A stretch of DNA of 49,922 bases from Pontibacter qinzhouensis. Its GTDB lineage: Bacteria; Bacteroidota; Bacteroidia; Cytophagales; Hymenobacteraceae. Below the pieces are notes generated by a model. The model was not told the DNA's origin. It saw nothing but the letters and a program-made list of their open reading frames with translations, and did not search any database. This document shows, piece after piece, positions 43,435 through 49,922 of the stretch. The DNA lies in NCBI RefSeq assembly GCF_008017455.1, contig NZ_VRTY01000040.1:1-49922 (forward strand). Reading direction: 5' to 3'. Made by a program: the position numbers and the translations under genes. Position 1 is the stretch's first letter. Each line of letters opens with the position of its first letter.

Positions 43435-45567
43435 ATGGACATCAGAGAGGCACGCGAAGCACTTAAACTTTATTTTGGCTACGACCAGTTCAGGCCGATG
43501 CAGGAGCAGATTATCACGAACGTACTGAAGCAGCAGGATGTGGTGGTGCTAATGCCGACCGGTGGCGGAAAATCGATCTGCTACCAGGTGCCTGCGGTGG
43601 TGATGCCTGGCGTTTGTGTGGTAGTGTCGCCACTTATTGCCCTGATGAAGGACCAGGTGGAGGCACTGCTGGTAAACGGCATACCGGCGGCTTACCTGAA
43701 CAGTTCTCAAAATGCAAGCGACCAATACGAGATAGAGAGCAAGTGCCTCAAGGGTCAGCTGAAGCTGCTTTATGTGTCGCCGGAGAAGCTGCTGTCGGCT
43801 GGGTTTTTCTCTTTTCTGAAGCGACTGAAAGTATCGTTGTTCGCCGTAGATGAGGCACACTGTATTTCAGCCTGGGGCCACGATTTCAGGCCGGAATACA
43901 CGCAGCTGCGCGCCCTGAAACAGCAATTTCCGCAGGTGCCTGTTATCGCTTTAACCGCCACAGCCGATCGGCTTACCAAAAAAGATATTCAGGAGCAGTT
44001 GCATCTGCAGCAGCCCGAAGTATTTATAGCTTCTTTTGACAGACCTAACATTAACCTGAGCGTACGCCCAGGCCGTGACCGGTATAAGCGCATACTGGAG
44101 TTTCTGGACAGGCACCAGGGGCAACCGGGTATTATTTATTGCCTGAGCCGGAATTCTACTGAGTCGTTGGCAGGTAAGCTGAAGAAAGAAGGCTACAATG
44201 CTACTTACTACCATGCAGGCATGAGCGCCAACCAGCGTGCCAAGGCCCAGGAAGACTTTCTGCGTGACAACGTGCAGCTGGTTTGTGCCACCATCGCCTT
44301 TGGCATGGGCATCGACAAATCGAATGTGCGCTGGGTTATTCATTACAACCTGCCAAAGAACATCGAAAGTTATTACCAGGAAATAGGCCGTGCCGGTCGT
44401 GACGGAGCCAAATCGGATGCGCTCTTGTTTTATAGTTACAGCGATGTGATGAACCTGCGCAGCATGCTGACCGAGGGCGAGTCGAAGCAGACTGAGCTGC
44501 AGCTGGTGAAGCTGGAGCGCATGCAGCAATTTGCAGAGGCAGCCATTTGCCGCCGAAGGATTCTGCTGCAGTATTTCGGCGAGAGCCAGAGCAAAAATTG
44601 TGGCAACTGCGACATCTGCCGGAACCCGCCTACCACCTTCGATGGAACCCTGATAGCCCAGAAAGCCCTTTCTGCCATTGCCCGCACCCAGGAAAAAGCG
44701 AATATGGGCCTGCTGATAGATGTATTGCGCGGCTCCAGGAGCAGCCAGGTGCTGCAATCAGGTTTCGATAGAATTAAAACGTATGGTGCCGGCCGCGACG
44801 TGAATTCAATGGACTGGCAGCGCTACCTGCACCAAATGATAAACGCCGGACTTGTTGAAATGGCCTATGACCAGAATTACAGCCTGAAACTGACAGAGCA
44901 GAGCAAGAAGGTACTTTTCGAGAATAGGAAAGTAGAGCTGGTGAAGTTTGAGGAAGTGAAGCAGGTGGAGGCACCATTAGTTAAAGCCAGACCAAAAAAG
45001 GAGCTTATAAAAGATGCTTTGTTTGAGCGTTTACGTGGCCTGCGGAAGCGGTTAGCCGATGAGTATAATGTGCCGCCCTATGTAGTGTTCACCGACACCA
45101 CGCTTATGGAAATGGCAGCAGAAAAACCTACGAACCGGCTTTCGATGTTAGCTATAGGAGGGGTAGGGGCTCAGAAATTTGAGCGTTATGGCGAGAATTT
45201 TATAAATGAGATTATCCGGTTTATGACAGAGGAGCAGGATAAAGGAAATAAAATTAAAGGAGCCACGCACCTGGTTACCTTCGAGGCGTACCAGCAGGGG
45301 CTATCGCCGGAGCAGATTGCTGTGCAGCGGCAACTGAACCCTGTTACCGTTTATTCGCACCTGGCAACTCTATATGAGCAAGGTTACTCTATTAAGGTAA
45401 GCGATTTTTTGACTAAAGCAGAATATAGAGCTATATCAGAGGCTATTGAAGTGCTTGGTCCAGATGCGAAGCTTAAAGAGCTGTATGAACATTTAAGTGA
45501 AGGTTACGAGTACTTTAAAATCCGGCTGTCGCAGGCGGTGTATAAAAAACAGACGAGTGGCGTATAA
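43435..45567 (+). CDS. recQ: ATP-dependent DNA helicase RecQ
   Basis: 710 residues from the ATG at 43435 (MDIREAREALKLYFGYDQFR); 34 upstream codons in frame look non-coding. 3'-5' DNA helicase of recombination and repair. Marks: MPTGGGKSICYQ (motif I, about 40-50), AVDEAHCISAWGHDFRPEY, FDRPNINL, GIIYCLSRN, ATIAFGMGIDKSNVRWV, QEIGRAGRDG, then a zinc site (CRRRILLQYFGE with C.NCDIC), winged-helix, HRDC domain (about 540-620) and an added C-terminal helix-turn-helix domain (about 625-705). Full-length for Bacteroidetes RecQ. Faces away from miaB with about 300 bp between. Confidence 0.96.
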   Translation: MDIREAREALKLYFGYDQFRPMQEQIITNVLKQQDVVVLMPTGGGKSICYQVPAVVMPGVCVVVSPLIALMKDQVEALLVNGIPAAYLNSSQNASDQYEIESKCLKGQLKLLYVSPEKLLSAGFFSFLKRLKVSLFAVDEAHCISAWGHDFRPEYTQLRALKQQFPQVPVIALTATADRLTKKDIQEQLHLQQPEVFIASFDRPNINLSVRPGRDRYKRILEFLDRHQGQPGIIYCLSRNSTESLAGKLKKEGYNATYYHAGMSANQRAKAQEDFLRDNVQLVCATIAFGMGIDKSNVRWVIHYNLPKNIESYYQEIGRAGRDGAKSDALLFYSYSDVMNLRSMLTEGESKQTELQLVKLERMQQFAEAAICRRRILLQYFGESQSKNCGNCDICRNPPTTFDGTLIAQKALSAIARTQEKANMGLLIDVLRGSRSSQVLQSGFDRIKTYGAGRDVNSMDWQRYLHQMINAGLVEMAYDQNYSLKLTEQSKKVLFENRKVELVKFEEVKQVEAPLVKARPKKELIKDALFERLRGLRKRLADEYNVPPYVVFTDTTLMEMAAEKPTNRLSMLAIGGVGAQKFERYGENFINEIIRFMTEEQDKGNKIKGATHLVTFEAYQQGLSPEQIAVQRQLNPVTVYSHLATLYEQGYSIKVSDFLTKAEYRAISEAIEVLGPDAKLKELYEHLSEGYEYFKIRLSQAVYKKQTSGV

Positions 45568-45676
45568 GAGAACATTTAGGATATCTGACAATAGTTTCAG
45601 GTATTTAAATTTTGATTATTTTAAACCTCAGGTTAGCAGGAACTTATTTGGTAAATTAGTTCTTTAAATAAAAATG

Positions 45677-45718
45677 CTAAACATATTAGTTTTTAGTTTA
45701 AAAATTTAGTATGTTTAC
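45677..45718. promoter_or_regulatory. Candidate operator: inverted repeat upstream of the S24 repressor
   Basis: CTAAACATATTAG (45677-45689) and the complement of 45706-45718, GTAAACATACTAA, share 10 of 13 positions; their core half-site is TAAACATAYTA. Lying 65-106 bp before the repressor start codon, it could be an autoregulatory site. The assignment is an inference from position and symmetry. Confidence 0.5.
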
Positions 45719-45782
45719 AGGTATAAGCCCTACAAAGGGATATTGCCTTATTTTTAACTAATACATTTGGCAATCTGTGGAT

Positions 45783-46559
45783 ATGGTAACTTCAAACTTA
45801 AGGCATCTTAGAAAGAGCGCCGGATATACCCAAGCGCAACTGGCTGAGAAGCTAGACATTAAACGATCTTTGATCGGCGCTTATGAAGAGGGCAGGGCTG
45901 AGCCAAAATTAAGCACGCTGATAAATATAGCAGCGCACTTTCATATTACGCTCGATGACCTGATAACTCTTGACTTAAGTAATAGCACTGACCAAAGAAG
46001 TACAGACGCTTCTAAAGCAGGTGGCGGTAAACTTCGGGTTCTGGCAATAACTGTTGATCAGGATCAGAAAGAAAACATAGAACTGGTTCCTTATAAAGCA
46101 AGTGCCGGTTATTTAAATGGCTACGCAGATCCTGAGTTTATAGAAGAACTACCGCGCTTTCAGTTGCCCATGCTCGGAAGCAACGGAACCTTCAGGGCTT
46201 TTGAGATTAGCGGAGATTCTATGCTTCCTATTGCCTCTGGTACTGTCATAGTTGGTCGATTTATTGAAGATTGGCAAGCTATTAAAGACGGTACGCCTTG
46301 CATTATTGTAAGTGAAAAGGAGGGAGTCGTGTTTAAGCGCATTTACAACAAAATTCAGAATGCCTCCATGTTGCGGCTGCATTCCGATAACCCGCTGTAC
46401 TCGCCCTACGAACTGCACGTAGACGACATCCTGGAAATCTGGGAGGCAAGGTCTTATATCAGTTCTACTTTCCCTATCGCTGATTTGTCCTTAGATAAAC
46501 TTTCTTCTATTGTGCTCGATCTTCAGAAAGAGGTGATGAAACTGAAAAAGCTGGATTAA
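45783..46559 (+). CDS. XRE-type repressor fused to an S24 (LexA/CI-like) peptidase domain
   Basis: 258 residues from the ATG at 45783; a GTG two codons upstream is the alternative. N-terminal helix-turn-helix (about 5-62: LRHLRKSAGYTQAQLAEKLD, IKRSLIGAYEEGRAEPKLST) binds DNA. A linker leads to the S24 peptidase fold with catalytic Ser in ISGDSMLPIASG (near 145) and Lys in VVFKRIYN (near 184), so the self-cleaving dyad is intact. No phage or DNA-damage gene adjoins it, so its inducer is unclear. It ends with a strong bidirectional terminator shared with the GT61 gene. Confidence 0.9.
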   Translation: MVTSNLRHLRKSAGYTQAQLAEKLDIKRSLIGAYEEGRAEPKLSTLINIAAHFHITLDDLITLDLSNSTDQRSTDASKAGGGKLRVLAITVDQDQKENIELVPYKASAGYLNGYADPEFIEELPRFQLPMLGSNGTFRAFEISGDSMLPIASGTVIVGRFIEDWQAIKDGTPCIIVSEKEGVVFKRIYNKIQNASMLRLHSDNPLYSPYELHVDDILEIWEARSYISSTFPIADLSLDKLSSIVLDLQKEVMKLKKLD

Positions 46560-46593
46560 CTTTTTAAGTAGTCTATTCTGGCTAAATAAATTT

Positions 46594-46637
46594 AAAGCAA
46601 AAGATCCTGCTCAATTAAGAGCAGGATCTTTTGCTTT
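46594..46637. terminator. Strong bidirectional terminator
   Basis: A perfect 19-bp stem, AAAGCAAAAGATCCTGCTC (46594-46612) with its complement (46619-46637), loop AATTAA. It serves the repressor gene (35 nt after its stop) and could also serve the convergent GT61 gene. Confidence 0.93.
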
Positions 46638-46749
46638 ATTGCTTCATCAATAAGCTCCTGAAACAACTCTAATTACCAACGATTAAAGAAGAAAACGCTT
46701 ATTAGATGCAGATGTCTTGATTAAAACAAGTATAAGGAAACTACAACCT

Positions 46750-46806
46750 ACCCTTGACTATTTTAAGAACAAATTCCTTTGGAAGGGCATTTTAATTGGA
46801 ATAATT
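46750..46806 (+). repeat. 57-bp intergenic element, copy L
   Basis: Sense to the repressor gene but 190 nt after its stop and past the terminator; it ends 11 nt before the stop codon of the convergent GT61 gene. ACCCTTGAC, CCTTTGGAAGGGC, AATTGGAATAATT. Confidence 0.85.
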
Positions 46807-46817
46807 ACTTTTCCAGC

Positions 46818-48062
46818 TTAAATGTCTACTTCAGATTTACTTATTGAAGATACTTTAACAGGCTGCAGACGATTACCCAATTTGGCTTTTAGTTTGGCGA
46901 TATCAACCAGCAGGTTTTCCCGCTGACCTTTACCGGCATCCTTAATTTTCTTTGTGCCTGGGCAAATAATGTAGTCGTAGTCAAGGTCTGTTTTGGTGGC
47001 TATGTCGTAAAACGGCTCTATTACGAATCCTTCATTAAAAATTTCGATAACCTTTGTGCCAGGCCGACAAAATAAAATGCTTACCAAACCTGCGCCAGTG
47101 GCTGAAACCACGACCTCTGCGGTAGCAAACAGGTGTAACTTTTCGCGTATAGATAGTTTGCTGGAGATAATATGCTCAAAACCTAATGGCTTCAGTTCTT
47201 CCACAAGTTCCTCTTCGTTTATGACATTGCGCATACTTGAATCGCTGCGGCTAATGTAAATACGGGCAGGGGTGGCAACAGCAGATCCGTTTTGAGCCAA
47301 TGGTATAAACGCAGACTTAATATAATCGCACAGCCATAGCGGCACCAACGTATGGTTTCCGCGAGGGGCAGTTGAAGCAACTACACAATCAGCGGTAATG
47401 TGTGGGTGCTCATCACCAGCGAGCAGCTTCTCTTTCGGAATCCCCAACATATCGAGCGTTTCAGTCTGGTAACTATAGCGTAAGCTAGGTACCAAAAACC
47501 AATCAATTTTATCGTACAAGCCACTTTGCCTGAGCAGGTGTAGCCGGGGCAAAACATCTATAAACCAGTGGCTGATATTATTGATGCCGGCGCCACCTGT
47601 TAAGAGCGAAAAAACAGTTCCTTTTATTTTTTTCGGACCTTTAAAGTAGCGTTGCCCAAAAATTGGATTCTCTGCTGCTGCAATAACTTTTCCATCTTTT
47701 AATCCTAATGATACATTACCGATCAGGTTATTGTATTTAGAAATAATGGCAACACTAGTTTCGTTATCGGTGTGAATTCGACCTTGCGGAACTTCAGCTA
47801 CTTCGTAGTTAGTTTCTACATGTTTAACTGGTTTCCAATAATCAGAACAAGCATTAAATAAATCGTCAGAAATGTTTAGCGTAGTGCTTAGCCCAGGGTA
47901 AATAGCATGTAGCATTAACTCACCCGATCCTCCTGTGGTATTAGAGCTACCTGAAGGACTTAAACGATAAACACCAATAGGCTTATACTTCTGGTTAAAC
48001 GGGATAAGTTGACGGGCAACTCTGGAGACACGTACTGAAATTTTATTATAAAGCTTATTCAT
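46818..48062 (-). CDS. Glycosyltransferase family 61 (DUF563) protein
   Basis: 414 residues from the ATG at 48062 (MNKLYNKISVRVSRVARQLI); another ATG lies eight codons upstream. The GT61 catalytic region is recognisable: NNISHWFIDVLPRLHLLRQS, DWFLVPSLRYSYQTETLDML, and near the C-terminus VVVSATGAGLVSILFCRPGTKVIEIF. It also has the PRGNHTLVPLWLCDYIKS and RIYISRSDSSMRNVINEEEL segments. No signal peptide. Such enzymes add sugars (xylose, GlcNAc or others) to polysaccharides or glycoproteins; the acceptor is unknown. It is not in a polysaccharide gene cluster here, which is unusual for this family. Confidence 0.85.
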   Translation of the reverse strand: MNKLYNKISVRVSRVARQLIPFNQKYKPIGVYRLSPSGSSNTTGGSGELMLHAIYPGLSTTLNISDDLFNACSDYWKPVKHVETNYEVAEVPQGRIHTDNETSVAIISKYNNLIGNVSLGLKDGKVIAAAENPIFGQRYFKGPKKIKGTVFSLLTGGAGINNISHWFIDVLPRLHLLRQSGLYDKIDWFLVPSLRYSYQTETLDMLGIPKEKLLAGDEHPHITADCVVASTAPRGNHTLVPLWLCDYIKSAFIPLAQNGSAVATPARIYISRSDSSMRNVINEEELVEELKPLGFEHIISSKLSIREKLHLFATAEVVVSATGAGLVSILFCRPGTKVIEIFNEGFVIEPFYDIATKTDLDYDYIICPGTKKIKDAGKGQRENLLVDIAKLKAKLGNRLQPVKVSSISKSEVDI

Positions 48063-48283
48063 ATAGTTTCGATGCTCAAAAGTCATGCTACCTTACGCGG
48101 CAGAGTTGCTAAAGGCCAAAATAACGTAATCTGGAATATACAATTGTACTATATACGCTGCCAATGTCTTTTTAGCTGTGTAGCGGCCTATATTCTGTAT
48201 TAGGTTTATAAATTTAAAACATTAGCTACCAGCTATATATAGCTTTAAACTGCAGTTATTCCGGCTGCTTTTGCAGCAGCAAC

Positions 48284-49876
48284 TTATTGGTTTTGATAAA
48301 ACTCAGAGATGAAATGAAACTGAAGCGCCGGATACGTTTCCTGCACCGAGCGCAGAATCCAGGATGTTTCTGCAAAAAACACCGGGTTCTCATCTTTATC
48401 ATAGGCAATGTTGCTTCCTTTTAAAGAAATAAATCTTCGGAGAGCTTCTTTGTCATCTGAGGTTATCCAGCAGGCTTTGTAATAATGCAGCGTGTTAAGT
48501 TCGCAAGTAGCGCTGTATTCCTGTTTCAGCCTGAATTTTATAACATCGAACTGTAGCTCACCAACCGTGCCAATTATTTTTCGACTACCGGGTTGTTGCA
48601 CAAAAAGTTGCGCTACGCCTTCATCCGTTAACTGCCTGATCCCCTTATCGAGTTGTTTTGCTTTAAAAGGATCGCGGTTAATTACTTCTTTAAAAATTTC
48701 CGGAGAGAAGCTCGGAATACCTTTAAACTGCAGTGTTTCGCCTTCTGTTAATGTATCGCCAATTTTAAAGGAGCCGGTGTCGTAAAGCCCTACTACATCG
48801 CCAGGCCAGGCTTCTTCTAACAAGCTCTTTTCGTTGGCCATAAAGCTTGTGGGGCTAGAGAAGCGTACTTTCTTCTGGAGCCGGCTGTGGTAATATTGCT
48901 GGTTTCGCTCAAATTTACCGGAGCAGATGCGGCAAAAGGCAATTCTGTCGCGGTGGTTAGGATCCAGGTTCGCATGTATTTTAAAAATAAATCCGCTGAA
49001 GCTTTTTTCTTCCGGCTCCACCACGCGTTGTGCTGCATCGCGTGGTTGTGGGTGAGGGGCCACCCGAACAAATGTGTCGAGCAGTTCCCGAACACCGAAG
49101 TTATTGATGGCGCTTCCGAAAAATACGGGTGCCAGGTAGCCTTCTTTGTAAAGCGATTCGTCAAACGGCTCATAGTAACTTTCCAGGAACTCCACATCTT
49201 CGCGCAGCTGGCCAGCAAATTTGGGTCCCAGGAGTTGTTCAAGCTGCTCACTCTGCAGGTCAGAAATAGACACAACGTCTTCTGATATCTGTGATTTATT
49301 TACAGAAAACAGGCGGAGGTCTTTTTCATAAATATTGTAAACGCCTTTAAAGTCACGGCCTATACCGATTGGCCAGCTAAGCGGCCTCACGTGTATGTTT
49401 AATTCCTTTTCCAGCTCATCCAGTAACTCGTAAGGTTCGCGGCCTTCGCGGTCGAGCTTGTTGATGTATATTATAACTGGCGTGTTCCGCATGCGGCAAA
49501 CCTGCATCAGGTTCCGTGTCTGTTCTTCCACACCCTTCACGCAATCTACCACCAATATCACGCTGTCTACTGCCGAAAGTGTGCGGTACGTATCTTCTGC
49601 AAAGTCTTTGTGGCCAGGGGTATCGAGTATATTAACCTTATAACCTTTATAATCGAAGCCCATGACGGAGGTCGCCACCGATATACCTCTTTGCTTTTCG
49701 ATCTCCAGAAAGTCGGAGGTAGCTGTTTTAACTATCTTATTACTTTTTACAGCACCCGCCGTTTGTATAGCGCCTCCAAAAAGGAGCAGTTTCTCGGTAA
49801 GTGTCGTTTTGCCCGCATCCGGGTGACTGATAATGGCAAAGGTTCTTCTTTTCTGAATTTCTGAGTTCGATGACAT
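48284..49876 (-). CDS. prfC: Peptide chain release factor 3
   Basis: 530 residues, full length. Translational GTPase that removes RF1/RF2 from the ribosome after peptide release. G motifs: [13 protein letters not shown] (G1), [16 protein letters not shown] (G2 region), [17 protein letters not shown] (G3), [11 protein letters not shown] (G4). RF3-specific features distinguish it from [43 protein letters not shown] and [18 protein letters not shown]. It is followed by GT61 about 220 bp away; the remaining 46 bp to the window edge hold no gene. Confidence 0.97.
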   Translation of the reverse strand: MSSNSEIQKRRTFAIISHPDAGKTTLTEKLLLFGGAIQTAGAVKSNKIVKTATSDFLEIEKQRGISVATSVMGFDYKGYKVNILDTPGHKDFAEDTYRTLSAVDSVILVVDCVKGVEEQTRNLMQVCRMRNTPVIIYINKLDREGREPYELLDELEKELNIHVRPLSWPIGIGRDFKGVYNIYEKDLRLFSVNKSQISEDVVSISDLQSEQLEQLLGPKFAGQLREDVEFLESYYEPFDESLYKEGYLAPVFFGSAINNFGVRELLDTFVRVAPHPQPRDAAQRVVEPEEKSFSGFIFKIHANLDPNHRDRIAFCRICSGKFERNQQYYHSRLQKKVRFSSPTSFMANEKSLLEEAWPGDVVGLYDTGSFKIGDTLTEGETLQFKGIPSFSPEIFKEVINRDPFKAKQLDKGIRQLTDEGVAQLFVQQPGSRKIIGTVGELQFDVIKFRLKQEYSATCELNTLHYYKACWITSDDKEALRRFISLKGSNIAYDKDENPVFFAETSWILRSVQETYPALQFHFISEFYQNQ

Positions 49877-49922
49877 AGAGTAAAACGCTTGATGACACAG
49901 GCATTAGCACCTGGGCTATCGG

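Noticed and set aside
43951..44757. Antisense frame inside recQ (268 codons)
   Set aside because: Overlaps conserved helicase motifs of recQ on the other strand; low-complexity Ala/Gln/His composition, no start context, no domain.

Overview
The window looks like chromosomal DNA of a Bacteroidota member, most likely order Cytophagales and probably family Hymenobacteraceae (a Pontibacter-like organism). The reasons are a type IX secretion C-terminal domain protein, two carboxypeptidase-regulatory/beta-barrel outer-membrane proteins, a Bacteroidetes-type putative porin, a DUF3127 protein, and the gene order miaB, sigma-54 activator, lptE, TPR gene, secG, groES, groEL. The genus is inferred from gene content and feel, not from a search. 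No rRNA, tRNA, CRISPR array, transposase, integrase or phage gene was seen.

Layout. 1-8.8 kb: the start of a secreted protein gene, a very large T9SS cargo protein, a bestrophin-type channel, rmuC and a dbpA-type RNA helicase. 8.9-17.3 kb: an AI-2E/PerM family membrane protein, two tandem paralogous outer-membrane beta-barrel proteins and a DUF2062 membrane protein. 17.5-25.1 kb: pabB (folate), a zinc-ribbon coiled-coil protein paired with a Nif3-family protein, lpxK (lipid A), a porin and miaE. 25.4-34.5 kb: a secreted GATase-like protein, an orphan MacB/FtsX permease, a NUDIX hydrolase, a lipoprotein, a family 3 glycoside hydrolase lipoprotein, a DUF3127 protein, then a convergent isoaspartyl peptidase and cyanophycinase. 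34.9-43.1 kb: a ferritin-like DUF892 protein and the long minus-strand block groEL to miaB. 43.4-49.9 kb: recQ, an S24-peptidase repressor with a candidate operator, a GT61 glycosyltransferase and prfC.

How genes fit together. MiaB and MiaE act in succession on tRNA base A37 (methylthiolation, then hydroxylation). LpxK and LptE belong to lipopolysaccharide synthesis and export. Cyanophycinase and the isoaspartyl peptidase would degrade cyanophycin in two steps. RecQ and the DUF3127 protein with an SSB-like acidic tip may both belong to DNA metabolism.

The most unusual content is between the genes. Twelve copies of a 57-bp element (one of them 58 bp) lie in intergenic DNA. They align without gaps: a conserved left box ACCCTTG, an 18-20 bp variable AT-rich middle, a semi-palindromic centre around CTTCCGGAGGGC, and an invariant right end AATAATT. 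Ten of the twelve sit 2-190 nt downstream of a stop codon in the same orientation as that gene, six of them within 25 nt. They have no terminal inverted repeats and no visible target duplications. At least two decayed right halves are also present. I do not recognise this family, and it is the main candidate for something undescribed. Two minor GC-rich palindromic repeat families, a 17-bp tandem repeat that carries the same ACCCTTG box, and an AT-rich inverted repeat are also present.
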